From JAYRWN01 sp041917975 (GTDB lineage Bacteria > Bacteroidota > Bacteroidia > Chitinophagales > Saprospiraceae): a DNA stretch of 14,572 nt. This document shows, piece after piece, positions 1 to 8,281 of the stretch. The stretch's first letter is position 1; each line of letters begins with the position of its first letter. Both the position numbers and the translations under genes were made by a program. The notes under the pieces were generated by a model. That model worked only from the letters and a program-made list of their open reading frames with translations. It did not search any database and had not been told where the DNA came from. The stretch lies in NCBI GenBank assembly GCA_041917975.1, contig JAYRWN010000197.1:1-14572 (forward strand), read 5' to 3'.

Positions 1-111
1 AAGCGGTGCCAACCTGCCTAAAAAGTAAGTCTGGAATTTGTTAAATAGTCAAGACAAATAGGGTTTTTCCAGTTTATTGCTGTGATTTGTAGGTGCTAAT
101 GATTATCTACT

Positions 112-555
112 ATGTTGGAGCATCTACAAATTTTGTTTGATCGGGACTTAAAAAAGTTAGCTCAGGAAATTGCAGCGTTTCAAAGCCAGGCTAATTTATG
201 GAAAAAACAAGGCGCTATTCCTAATTCGGCAGGTAATCTGTGCTTGCATTTAATTGGCAACTTGAAGACTTATCTGGGTGCTAACCTCGCCGGAACGGGT
301 TATGTCCGCGAGCGGGACCTGGAATTCAGTTTGTCCCATGTGCCACAGCATGAACTGTTGGAGCAAATTGAACAGACCCGGCTGGTCGTTGGGCAAGCAT
401 TGAAAAAACTAACCCCACCGGACCTGGACGAACCGTATCCGTTTCAGGTATTTGATTTTCCGATGACGACAGGATATTTCCTGGTGCATCTGGCCATGCA
501 TCTGAGTTATCATTTAGGACAGATTAACTACCACCGGCGGTTATTGGATGTATGA
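112..555 (+). CDS. DinB-fold family protein
   Basis: A 147-residue soluble protein of the DinB/YfiT-like four-helix-bundle superfamily, which usually binds a divalent metal through three histidines. The sequence shows one histidine in the second helix (H46, in NLCLHLIGN) and an H-x3-H pair in the last helix (H130 and H134, in AMHLSYHLGQI), the normal spacing for the metal triad. Length is typical. Family members include thiol transferases and many uncharacterised stress-linked proteins, so substrate and role here are unknown. The ATG at 112 follows an in-frame stop at 100-102, so no longer start is possible; no Shine-Dalgarno is visible. It converges with the guanine deaminase gene, with 18 bp between the stop codons. 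The fold is fairly sure, the function open. Confidence 0.85.
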   Translation: MLEHLQILFDRDLKKLAQEIAAFQSQANLWKKQGAIPNSAGNLCLHLIGNLKTYLGANLAGTGYVRERDLEFSLSHVPQHELLEQIEQTRLVVGQALKKLTPPDLDEPYPFQVFDFPMTTGYFLVHLAMHLSYHLGQINYHRRLLDV

Positions 556-573
556 GCAAGCCGGCTGGTTATC

Positions 574-1056
574 TTAATAGGGAATTTTATTGGGGTTATT
601 TTTCCAAGTGTCAAACACCCGTTGCCCTGAAGTAGGATACAGGCAGAGGTTTTTTATTGATCTTTGACTGCTGGGGCCGCAAAGTTCAGTGTAAATTCGC
701 TGGTCATCAAAGCCGGCGGCTGCGGCATCCTGGCGGTTTGCCGCGTAATAAACAGTGGAGAGCCTGCTCCAATAGATAGCGCCGAGACACATGGGACAGG
801 GCTCACAAGAACAATAAATCCGGCAATCATCAAGGTGAAAGGCCTGGAGAAAATGACAGGCTTCGCGGATAGCTACAATTTCTGCATGAGCGGTGGGGTC
901 GTTCTTGGAGGTGACTTGGTTATAACCTCTCCCGATAATTTTACCTTCTTTAACTATAATCGCACCAAAAGGCCCTCCACCTGTAGCATTGGCACCTTGA
1001 TGGGCCAATTGAAGAGCAACTTCCATCCATTCGGCATCACTTGATTTAGCTGGCAT
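574..1056 (-). CDS. guaD: Guanine deaminase (cytidine-deaminase fold)
   Basis: A 160-residue cytosolic zinc enzyme predicted to hydrolyse guanine to xanthine and ammonia in purine salvage and catabolism. The zinc site is visible as H57-A-E59 (TAHAE, with E59 the proton shuttle) and PCPMC with C87 and C90. Features that favour GuaD over tRNA adenosine deaminase TadA are the GGGPFGA motif near residues 26-32, NDPTAHAE, the GAIYWSR stretch after the zinc cysteines, the GFDD segment (115-118) that supplies the substrate-contacting aspartate, and the C-terminal W-K-N...N-K-x-x-Y tail, all as in the Bacillus GuaD type. Length matches that family (about 155). It stands alone on the minus strand, divergent from the beta-helix lipoprotein. 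I saw no purine riboswitch upstream. Other purine deamination cannot be excluded. Confidence 0.92.
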   Translation of the reverse strand: MPAKSSDAEWMEVALQLAHQGANATGGGPFGAIIVKEGKIIGRGYNQVTSKNDPTAHAEIVAIREACHFLQAFHLDDCRIYCSCEPCPMCLGAIYWSRLSTVYYAANRQDAAAAGFDDQRIYTELCGPSSQRSIKNLCLYPTSGQRVFDTWKNNPNKIPY

Positions 1057-1214
1057 ATATGGACTATTTTTTAAGGAAAGATAAAGATCTTGGTTAAAGA
1101 TACGGCTTGAGGTGAAGGTTTGAAACTTTGGGTAAAGTTTAATATCTGAATGTGTTTTTTCCTGGTCGCTGCATTTAGAAAATATTCTCCTTAAAGATTA
1201 TTTACCTTTGGTGC

Positions 1215-2690
1215 ATGAAATACATGGCAACCTTGCTGGCTATGCTGGGCCTGATCTTGCTGGGCCAGGGGTGTTATAAGGAAACTTTTATCACCCGTTC
1301 GGGAGCCGCTGTATCGTTTTCAGTGGACACACTGAGTTTTGACACTGTTTTTACTGCTGTCGGAAGTGCGACGCGACAAATTAAAATCTACAACCCTCAC
1401 AACCAAACCATAAGTATTTCCCGCATCTATTTAGAACGTGGAAAAGCGTCTTTTTTCCGCATCAATGTGGATGGAACGACTTATCCAACCGGAGAAGCAC
1501 AAGCGGTCGAAATATTAGCCAAAGACAGCATTTATGTATTTGTGGAGGTGACGGTTGATCCTGATCAGCCCGTTTCCATTAGCCCTTTTGTCATCACCGA
1601 AATATTAAAGGCCGAAGTGAATGGTACCACCAGCACTGTGGTGTTAGAAGCTTGGGGACAAAACGCCGTATATGTTCCCTCCTTGGGTGCGGGAGGACAG
1701 TTGGCTCTGTTGAGTTGCGATTTGATGGAGTTGGTTTGGAATGATCCGCGGCCGTATGTTATTTATGGTCTGTTACTTATAGACAGTTGTACCCTGCGGG
1801 TGCAGGCCGGAACCCGTATCCATTTACACGGCGGTATCGTTAAAAACGATTTAGGGGTGTATAATGACGGAATAATCTGGACCCTGCCGGCTGGGCGCTT
1901 AGTTTTAGAAGGTACGGCTGACCGGCCGATTATCATCGAAGGGGACCGTCTGGAAGAAACTTTCGCTGATATTGAAGGCCAATGGGCAGGCATCAGGCTG
2001 GGAGCAGGCAGTAAGGGGCATAGCATGACCCACACCATTATTCGCAATGCCCTGGTAGGCGTCCGAGTAGACTCGGCAGCAACTCTCTCCCTGCAGAACA
2101 GCCGTATCACGAACACTGCCGGGGTGGGTTTACTAGCCGTGCATGCGACCATCAAGGCTGAAAATTGCCTGTTTTATGGACAAGGTTCAGCAGCTTTTTT
2201 AGGAAGTTATGGAGGAAATTACACGTTAGATTATTGTACCCTGGCATCCTTTGGCAATCGGGCGGAAGCTCTGTATCTGGATAATTACCAATGCATTGAT
2301 GAGGATTGTAGTTCAGTGCGTGTATTCACCTTACGATTTACTGCGCGCAATAGCATTTTCGCCGGCTCTTCAGCGGATGAAATTACTTTCGTGGACGCCA
2401 CAGAGGGCCAGGAACCGGCTGCCTTTGTATATACAATGGCCAATAATGTCATCAGGGTAGACGAGTTACTGGATGATTTCCCGGATTTTTTGACCAAGTG
2501 CAAAGATTGTGTGCCCCTGACCGGCAATGAAAAACTTTTTAAAAGTGTGGACCTGCTGGATTTCAGGTTGGACTCCCTGTCCGTTGCTGCAAATAAGGGC
2601 TTACCTTTAAGTCAAATTACTCAAGATATTGAGGGTAGAATCCGCAGTGCCGTTCAGACGGATCCCGGATGTTTTGAGCAGGAACACTAA
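1215..2690 (+). CDS. Secreted lipoprotein, right-handed parallel beta-helix
   Basis: A 491-residue exported protein. Residues 1-19 form a hydrophobic signal peptide ending before C20 (LLGQGC), a loose lipobox, so lipid anchoring after C20 is likely but not certain. Residues about 30-150 form an Ig-like beta domain (FDTVFTAVGSATRQIKIYNP), a module often found in front of beta-helices in Bacteroidota lipoproteins. Residues about 190-330 show irregular beta-helix coils rich in small residues and Asn. The C-terminus carries the D-x-x-G-x-x-R...D-P-G-C-F-E signature that ends many such proteins. No catalytic acid cluster of a pectate lyase can be assigned, so it may bind or modify surface glycans, or be structural. 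A hairpin lies 12 bp after the stop. A second ATG at 1224 is possible. Confidence 0.8.
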   Translation: MKYMATLLAMLGLILLGQGCYKETFITRSGAAVSFSVDTLSFDTVFTAVGSATRQIKIYNPHNQTISISRIYLERGKASFFRINVDGTTYPTGEAQAVEILAKDSIYVFVEVTVDPDQPVSISPFVITEILKAEVNGTTSTVVLEAWGQNAVYVPSLGAGGQLALLSCDLMELVWNDPRPYVIYGLLLIDSCTLRVQAGTRIHLHGGIVKNDLGVYNDGIIWTLPAGRLVLEGTADRPIIIEGDRLEETFADIEGQWAGIRLGAGSKGHSMTHTIIRNALVGVRVDSAATLSLQNSRITNTAGVGLLAVHATIKAENCLFYGQGSAAFLGSYGGNYTLDYCTLASFGNRAEALYLDNYQCIDEDCSSVRVFTLRFTARNSIFAGSSADEITFVDATEGQEPAAFVYTMANNVIRVDELLDDFPDFLTKCKDCVPLTGNEKLFKSVDLLDFRLDSLSVAANKGLPLSQITQDIEGRIRSAVQTDPGCFEQEH

Positions 2691-3265
2691 ACAAATTAAA
2701 AAAGGCTGCCTCCTTAGTTAACCTAAAAGAAGGACAGCCTATTAACCCCAAAAAACCAATTAAATCTTTTATGTTACCAGGTGCTCACACTTAACAAACA
2801 AGGGGGGAAATGGTCTTTCATGTGGTTTTCTGGTAGCCGATGTAAATTAAATCAATCTAAAGCAAGTTTACAAGGATTTTTTTATTATGTTAATTATTTA
2901 ACAATTTTTGAGTAATTCATTAAATAATTTATTAATAAATTCCACTAACAAGATGGCAAAATTGTTAAATTTCTTGCACAAACCTGATAAAAAACAAGTT
3001 TTTTTCCCGGAGAACAGCATGATCTTAATCATGGATTGAAATTTAGAAAATCATTCAGAAAAGACCTTAAGTAAAATAATTACCTTTAGAAAAAATACTT
3101 ACGTTATCCAACCCGATCAATAGCGCGAGTATCTGAATTGTTATAGTCGATTATGGGGATAAAACCACTTTATTCCTCTGCTGCTGCGGCTTTTTAAGGC
3201 TGGGATTTGAAAATTTTTACAGCCTCTTGAAGGCATTTTCTATTTTTGCCAACTTATTCAACGTT
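2691..3265. other. AT-rich intergenic region without a convincing gene
   Basis: A 575-bp gap between the lipoprotein and pyruvate kinase. It is strongly AT-rich around 2860-2990 and has no ORF with recognisable protein character, no tRNA and no rRNA. It holds a hairpin at 2703-2740, a smaller stem at 3197-3225 with the same AGGCTG/CAGCCT arms, and partial matches to the Bacteroidota -7 element (for example TACCTTTA at 3081-3088) without a properly spaced -33 box. TATTTTTG at 3241-3248 fits TAnnTTTG exactly and sits 17 bp before the pyruvate kinase ATG, but no TTG lies 19-20 bp upstream. It presumably contains the pyruvate kinase promoter. Confidence 0.6.
2703..2740. terminator. Hairpin after the lipoprotein gene, possible terminator
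   Basis: Arms AGGCTG (2703-2708) and TCCTT (2711-2715) pair with AAGGA (2730-2734) and CAGCCT (2735-2740), with a two-base CC bulge on the left arm. It begins 12 bp after the lipoprotein stop. On the plus strand no T run follows (ATTAACCCC). On the minus strand the stem is followed directly by a run of T (the A run at 2697-2702), so its textbook terminator direction is minus, where no gene is known. It may protect or end the lipoprotein mRNA anyway. Confidence 0.45.
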
Positions 3266-4693
3266 ATGTTAAAGAGTAGAAATACAAAAATCATTGCTAC
3301 CGTTGGACCGGCCATCAGTACACCTGACCGGTTATTGGAAATGATGGTGGCAGGGGTTGACGTCTTCCGCCTTAATTTTAGTCATGGTACTCACGAGGAA
3401 CATGCTGAGGTGATCAATACTATTTTGGACATCAATGAAAAATATAAACTTCACACGGGGATAGTAGCCGATTTACAGGGGCCAAAACTGCGGATAGGTA
3501 AAGTGGAAAATAATGGCCTCAAGCTGGAAGCAGGAGAGGATATTAAATTCATCAATACCCCCATGGTTGGTACCAAAGAGGCGGTCTACATGAGTTACGA
3601 ATTGTTTGCTCGAGATGTTAAAGTCGGTGAAAAAGTATTGGTAGATGATGGAAAGTTAGTCTTTGAAGTTTTGGAGACCAATGGTAAAGATGTCGTACGT
3701 TTAAAAACGCTGTTTGGTGGCACGCTGTCCTCTAATAAGGGGGTTAACCTGCCCGATACTTACACGTCTTTACCATGTATCACCGAGAAAGATGCCCACG
3801 ATCTGGCCTTTTTAGTCAAATACCCGGTCAATTGGATTGCTCTTTCTTTTGTCAGACGCCCCGAGGATATTAAGGACTTACGCAAATTATTGAGAGACTA
3901 CGATCACCGGGCTAAAATCATCGCCAAGATCGAAAAACCAGAGGCTGTAGCTAACATTGATCGGATCATTGCCAAAACCGATGCAGTCATGGTTGCCCGG
4001 GGTGATCTGGGCGTGGAAGTACCCATAGAACGACTGCCGGTAATTCAGAAAGATATTATCAATAAGTGTCTGGTCCAGGGAAAACCTGTCATTGTAGCCA
4101 CTCAGATGATGGAGAGTATGATTACTAATCCCAGCCCTACCCGAGCAGAGGTTACCGATGTGGCCAATGCGGTGTTAGACGGAACCGATGCGGTTATGCT
4201 CAGTGCGGAAACCAGTGTGGGCGCTCACCCCATCCAGGTGGTGCAAGCCATGTCCAAGATCATTGAAGAATCGGAAAAATTTTATTCCATTAAAGAAAAA
4301 CTGGTCCGCCCTTCCCGGCATTCGGCCACTTATTATTCGGATGTGGTGTGTTACAATGCCGTAAAAACCGCCGAAATGACGGATGCCAAAGCATTGATCG
4401 GTATTACGGTGTCCGGTTATACCGCATTTAGGATGAGTAGTTACCGCCCCCATAAATACATTTTCATATTTTCTCATGTCAAACAAATGTTGGCCACCCT
4501 TAACCTGGTATGGGGTGTGCGCACGTTGTTTTATGATAAATATGGCTCCACGGATCAGACCATCTCGGATGTTGTGGAGCTCCTTAAAGAAAAGGGGTAC
4601 CTGAAAGAAGGTGATTTTGTGGTGAATACCGGCAGCATGCCTTTAGCCAAACGGGGACGCACAAACATGCTTAAACTTACCTTGGTGGAGTAA
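3266..4693 (+). CDS. pyk: Pyruvate kinase
   Basis: Cytosolic glycolytic enzyme that transfers phosphate from phosphoenolpyruvate to ADP, giving pyruvate and ATP. With the ATG at 3266 it is 475 residues, the usual length. Visible motifs are TKIIATVGPA at the N-terminus, RLNFSHG (about 35-41), the active-site IIAKIEKPEA with K221 and E223, ARGDLGVE (about 244-251) with the metal-binding aspartate, ATQMMESM (about 278-285), and PTRAEVTDVANAVLDG leading into MLSAETSVG. The B domain lies at about 75-165 and the C-terminal regulatory-type domain after about 340. The frame stays open upstream to a TTG at 3227, but those 13 residues are unlike the family, so the ATG is preferred. No Shine-Dalgarno is visible. 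Its TAA overlaps the next gene's ATG (TAATG), which suggests translational coupling. Confidence 0.96.
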   Translation: MLKSRNTKIIATVGPAISTPDRLLEMMVAGVDVFRLNFSHGTHEEHAEVINTILDINEKYKLHTGIVADLQGPKLRIGKVENNGLKLEAGEDIKFINTPMVGTKEAVYMSYELFARDVKVGEKVLVDDGKLVFEVLETNGKDVVRLKTLFGGTLSSNKGVNLPDTYTSLPCITEKDAHDLAFLVKYPVNWIALSFVRRPEDIKDLRKLLRDYDHRAKIIAKIEKPEAVANIDRIIAKTDAVMVARGDLGVEVPIERLPVIQKDIINKCLVQGKPVIVATQMMESMITNPSPTRAEVTDVANAVLDGTDAVMLSAETSVGAHPIQVVQAMSKIIEESEKFYSIKEKLVRPSRHSATYYSDVVCYNAVKTAEMTDAKALIGITVSGYTAFRMSSYRPHKYIFIFSHVKQMLATLNLVWGVRTLFYDKYGSTDQTISDVVELLKEKGYLKEGDFVVNTGSMPLAKRGRTNMLKLTLVE

Positions 4694-6321
4694 TGAAAAG
4701 GCCTGGTCAAGCTGACCACCCCTTCGCTGAATGGAAAAGGTTCTTTACCACCTATTCTGCAGATACCCTGGCAGGTCTTTTTCTAATCGTCTTTATCGTC
4801 ATAAAATGGCCTTATTTACGCCTGCCCTATTTCTGGGACGCCGTCTGGGTCTATGCTCCGGCCATTCAAGAGATGGCGAAAACTATCCCTTCTATTGTGC
4901 CCGATGTAATTTCCACTAACCTCAGCCGGGCTCACCCTTTGTTATTTCATTTTCTGGGTGGCTTATGGATAAAATTGTGGGGGAACACGGTATTTAACCT
5001 CAATGTGTTGGCCTTGATCATCAGTACCCTTACTCTTGCTTCCATCTACGTGACGGGTAAATATTTTCATCGATCCGAAACCGGATTATGGGCGATGGCT
5101 TTCTGTGCCATCCAGGAAATATTTTTAGCTCAATCTGTGCAAATTCTTCCGGAAATGCTGCTGACCTTAAATGTCATCCTGGTGATTTATTTTTTCGGAC
5201 GGGGCCATTTTTGGGGAACAGTGGTTATGGCCACATTACTGCTTTATACCAAAGAAAGTGGGGCCGTGTTAATCTTAGCCATGGGCTTGTGGACTATTCT
5301 GGACCTGGCGGTCAGGCGGCCGCAGGGCTGGGGACATATTTTCAGCCGCCGGCTGGCAATGTTGGGTTTGCCGGTAGCTTTAGCCTCTTTACATTTTTTG
5401 TATTTAAAATGGAAATTCGGCTGGTTTTTATACCCGGAACACCTGGATTATTTAGAGCGGGACATAGGCACTATCTGGCATAAAGCCAAATACATCTTTG
5501 ATTTTATATTTCGACGTCAGGGCAGGGATTGGTTTACTTTAGGCGGTGCCGCAGTCATGGTTTGGTTTTGGTACGGACACCGCTGGGCATTTAAGTTTCT
5601 GCTTATCGCGGCATTATGGCTGTTATATTGGTTATTCTACCAGGGTGGAGGATGGTCTTATCTGTGGCGATTCGTGATCATCGTTCCTCTGGCGGTGGCT
5701 TTGTGGTGGTGGATTGTGTCTAAAATACATGAATCTCAACCTCGCCTGGCTTATGTATTAGGTCTAACCAGTATCTATGTCCTGCTTTTTATTTGGTGGT
5801 CGGCTTATAATGTCTTTACCGTGCGTTATGTGCTTAATCTTATCCCCATTTATGCCCTTTATTTAGGTGTGGTGGTAGGACGTATGCAGATTCCCCTGCG
5901 TTGGATTCCCGTTGGAGTGCTGGCCTTAAGCCTGGTGGCTCTGGTTAACATTCGCCAACCGGATGGCATTAGTGATATAGACCTTAATTATGCTGATGGT
6001 GTGCGGGTGCACCAAAGCATGGTTAATTATTTTCATGATTCCCTGCCACCGGCGTTTGCTTTAGGCACCTTATTGGAGAAAGCGGCTTTGGAAGACCCCC
6101 GCGCGGGATACCTGGAAGGACGTGAAAAACAAATTACCGTGGATCTGGCGCCGGCTCGCCACCTGAAATACGGTATCCGGACTAATATTGATTTAAGTGT
6201 TCCTATAAATTCGTTTGACACTCTAGGATTTAAACCCCTGCATAAAATAAGCCGCGGTGAAGCCTGGATAGAGATCTTTACCAATGACTCAATACTGCTG
6301 CAGACAAAAATTAACCATTAG
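4693..6321 (+). CDS. GT-C (PMT/ArnT-like) membrane glycosyltransferase
   Basis: A 542-residue integral membrane protein with roughly eleven to thirteen hydrophobic segments up to residue about 425, followed by a soluble, probably extracytoplasmic tail of about 115 residues. Such enzymes (the PMT_2 / GT39-GT83 group) use polyprenyl-phosphate sugars as donors and modify lipids, glycans or proteins on the outer face of the inner membrane. Supporting features are an acidic residue in the first loop after the first membrane segment (D49, FWDAVWVYAP), a conserved-looking RAHPLL (about 78-83), YTKESGA in the middle loop, and a late RYVLNLIPIYALYLG segment. D49 is followed by A where many relatives have D-E/D-A, so the catalytic site is only partly recognisable. 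Acceptor and donor are unknown. It starts inside the pyruvate kinase stop codon; GPx follows after 61 bp. Confidence 0.8.
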   Translation: MKRPGQADHPFAEWKRFFTTYSADTLAGLFLIVFIVIKWPYLRLPYFWDAVWVYAPAIQEMAKTIPSIVPDVISTNLSRAHPLLFHFLGGLWIKLWGNTVFNLNVLALIISTLTLASIYVTGKYFHRSETGLWAMAFCAIQEIFLAQSVQILPEMLLTLNVILVIYFFGRGHFWGTVVMATLLLYTKESGAVLILAMGLWTILDLAVRRPQGWGHIFSRRLAMLGLPVALASLHFLYLKWKFGWFLYPEHLDYLERDIGTIWHKAKYIFDFIFRRQGRDWFTLGGAAVMVWFWYGHRWAFKFLLIAALWLLYWLFYQGGGWSYLWRFVIIVPLAVALWWWIVSKIHESQPRLAYVLGLTSIYVLLFIWWSAYNVFTVRYVLNLIPIYALYLGVVVGRMQIPLRWIPVGVLALSLVALVNIRQPDGISDIDLNYADGVRVHQSMVNYFHDSLPPAFALGTLLEKAALEDPRAGYLEGREKQITVDLAPARHLKYGIRTNIDLSVPINSFDTLGFKPLHKISRGEAWIEIFTNDSILLQTKINH

Positions 6322-6382
6322 TTAACAGCTCCTATTTTAAACAATTTGTGCGTATTGACATTTCATTTGGAAAAATTATTTA

Positions 6383-6943
6383 ATGAAAATTGTCACCATC
6401 CTGGCTGGAATATTTTCCATGTTTTTTTCCAAACCGCAGAGTACCATGGCACCACAAGATCATGCTAAAAGTAAAGTATCCTTTTACACCTTGCAGGCTA
6501 AAACTATTGAAGAACAGCCGTTTGATTTTAAATCCTTAAAAGGCAAACATGTGCTCATCGTCAATGTGGCCTCATATTGTGGTTATACCAACCAATACAC
6601 CGATCTGGAAGCCCTTTACCGTCAATACCAGGACCGTCTGGTCATTTTGGCTTTTCCATGTGATGATTTCGGAGGACAAGAACCCGGGACCAATGATGAG
6701 ATCAAACACTTTTGTGAGAGCAAATTTGACATCACCTTTACTCTGATGGATAAGGTGAGTATAAAAGGCGATAACATGAGTCCGGTGTATAAATGGTTGA
6801 CTACGCCTGAACAAAATGGCTGGAATTCTGCCAAACCGGCCTGGAATTTTGCCAAATACCTTATTGATGAAAAAGGAGAACTGGTGGGCTTTTACCCTTC
6901 CAATGTCAAACCTACCAGCGAAGAAATCGTCAGCAAATTGTAG
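6383..6943 (+). CDS. Glutathione peroxidase family, probably thioredoxin-dependent and exported
   Basis: A 186-residue thiol peroxidase. The peroxidatic cysteine is C66 in NVASYCGYT, and W154-N155 (WNFAKYL) supply two tetrad residues. C111 (EIKHFCESKF) is at the place of the resolving cysteine of yeast- and plant-type GPx, so a 2-Cys, thioredoxin-reduced mechanism is likely. The usual FPCNQFGGQEPG motif reads FPCDDFGGQEPG, so the tetrad glutamine is D95. Residues 1-23 form a hydrophobic leader that could be a signal peptide, placing the enzyme in the periplasm; if translation began at M22 (6446) it would be cytosolic, of normal length. It reduces hydrogen peroxide or lipid hydroperoxides. It converges with the C69 hydrolase gene, 13 bp apart. 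No clear promoter; an isolated TTGACA at 6355-6360 is badly placed. Confidence 0.93.
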   Translation: MKIVTILAGIFSMFFSKPQSTMAPQDHAKSKVSFYTLQAKTIEEQPFDFKSLKGKHVLIVNVASYCGYTNQYTDLEALYRQYQDRLVILAFPCDDFGGQEPGTNDEIKHFCESKFDITFTLMDKVSIKGDNMSPVYKWLTTPEQNGWNSAKPAWNFAKYLIDEKGELVGFYPSNVKPTSEEIVSKL

Positions 6944-6956
6944 AATTGGTTTTTTC

Positions 6957-8270
6957 TCAGGTTAATCCGACGGCTTTATTTTGTTGTTTTTGATACCACT
7001 TAAACCATAGCTGCCCTTCAGGCTTGGGTTTGCGGAAGGAAAGTTTGGTTTGCCACGCTTCCAGAAAATTTTGATAATCCTTTAGACAGCTCTCCGACCA
7101 TTGGTGTCTTTCGGTTTGAGATGAACTCTGCATGGTTACCGAATACTTGATAAAAATTTTCTGCAACGCATTTTTTGAGGCTAAATACTCAGCGGATAAT
7201 TGAGCATAATGCCGATTGATGTAACGATGGATTTGTTCGGCCTGCCACCATAGACTTTGATCCAACGAGATTCCCGGGTTATTCCAGTCCTGGTGGTTTA
7301 GCAACTCACTATCCAAGAAAAAAGGTTTATAAACGGACAAACACGGGGTTGACGTACCGGTAAGCCAGACAACAGGTGTCCCTTCCCGCGGCCAATTCAC
7401 TACCATCGAGCCGGTGGTTTGGCTTGGATTTAGCATGCTGGTTGCGTGCATGCAGACTTCACTCGCGGTAGCCCTGGACGGATGAAATCCAGCAGCGTGA
7501 TGGCCCAACACCTGCATGATGTCGGCTGCGGCCAGTGCCGGGGATTGCACAGCCCCAGCTGTGAGTTGTTGACGAACTTTACAGGCACTGAAATGCGTGT
7601 ACAATCGATCGGTATAGATATCGCGAAAAGAATGGGAAGAGACCGCTTTGAACCATCCTTTGGCCCGTGCTTGCATAAATAGATTCTTGCTACACAACGT
7701 ATAGTCGTCTGTTATGGTCAGTCCATTCGAAATGGTGTCTACGCCCTGTACTTCCCGAGCTACCCATTCGCGATCAATGGTTTCCAGCACCCAGGCTTTA
7801 TGCGGGTCAGCAATAATAAAACTATTGTGGTAAAAAAACCTTTTATTCTTATAGCCTCCACAAGCGTCTTGTCCATAAACATAAAGCAGTTCAGTGATGA
7901 CTTCCAGGCAAGCATCCGCAGAAGTTGCTCGTTCCAGCCCCAGCCGCAACAGATCCATGCCGGTTAGCCCGGTATTTTTTCCTGGTAATTTTACCCGGGA
8001 GAAAATCGCTTCATTACCGGCCATAACCCCATATTCATTTACACCCATTTCAGCCCCCCACATGTGGAATGGTTTGGACACAATGATGGTGTGAGTCTGC
8101 CGGACTTGCGGGATGGTGATATACGTGCAATGTAACTCCGCCCCTGGCGCCCATGTCTGGTTTGGGTATCTGAGGATGGCCTGAGCTTCATTGGGTTCAC
8201 GATCAGAATTTTTCCCAAATAAGACCTGTGTGGCCGGGGAGGGTTGAAATGCTACTAAAGTGTCACACAT
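6957..8270 (-). CDS. Secernin-type C69 family hydrolase
   Basis: A 437-residue cytosolic protein of the Ntn-hydrolase C69 (dipeptidase/secernin) family. It begins Met-Cys-Asp-Thr, so removal of Met1 exposes C2 as N-terminal nucleophile, as in secernins and Lactobacillus PepD. Typical blocks are FGKNSDREPNEAQ (18-30), CTYITIPQV, WGAEMGVNEYGVMAGNEAIF (about 71-90), GLTGMDLLRLGLERA, and YHNSFIIADPHKAWVLET (about 147-165), followed by ISNGLTI. The resemblance to animal secernins is closer than to classical dipeptidases. Members cleave amide bonds, but the natural substrate is unknown. Residues after about 345 are charged and helical, unlike the core. It lies 11 bp downstream of the monoamine oxidase gene on the same strand, so the two are probably co-transcribed and may act on related amines or amides. 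Confidence 0.9.
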   Translation of the reverse strand: MCDTLVAFQPSPATQVLFGKNSDREPNEAQAILRYPNQTWAPGAELHCTYITIPQVRQTHTIIVSKPFHMWGAEMGVNEYGVMAGNEAIFSRVKLPGKNTGLTGMDLLRLGLERATSADACLEVITELLYVYGQDACGGYKNKRFFYHNSFIIADPHKAWVLETIDREWVAREVQGVDTISNGLTITDDYTLCSKNLFMQARAKGWFKAVSSHSFRDIYTDRLYTHFSACKVRQQLTAGAVQSPALAAADIMQVLGHHAAGFHPSRATASEVCMHATSMLNPSQTTGSMVVNWPREGTPVVWLTGTSTPCLSVYKPFFLDSELLNHQDWNNPGISLDQSLWWQAEQIHRYINRHYAQLSAEYLASKNALQKIFIKYSVTMQSSSQTERHQWSESCLKDYQNFLEAWQTKLSFRKPKPEGQLWFKWYQKQQNKAVGLT

Positions 8271-8281
8271 AATCGCGATGT

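Noticed and set aside
1..28. Possible tail of an upstream gene (frames closing with stops at 19-21 or 26-28)
   Set aside because: Only six to eight codons are visible, and no frame is favoured.
559..566. AGCCGGCT palindrome between the DinB and guaD stops
   Set aside because: An 8-bp dyad with no loop or T run is too weak to call a terminator.
664..1044. 126-codon ORF on the plus strand opposite guaD
   Set aside because: It is antisense to a clear guanine deaminase, resembles no family and has no start context.
1203..1210. TACCTTTG, an exact TAnnTTTG -7 match before the lipoprotein
   Set aside because: No TTG lies 19-20 bp upstream, and transcription would start at the ATG itself, requiring a leaderless mRNA.
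1763..2155. 130-codon minus-strand ORF inside the lipoprotein gene
   Set aside because: Its composition (Arg, Pro, Ser rich) is that of a shadow frame of the real plus-strand gene.
3241..3248. TATTTTTG, an exact -7 match before pyruvate kinase
   Set aside because: No -33 box at the right distance; kept only as a note in the intergenic entry.
6355..6360. Perfect TTGACA before the GPx gene
   Set aside because: A -10 box at 16-18 bp spacing would fall on the GPx start codon, and this phylum does not use the E. coli consensus.
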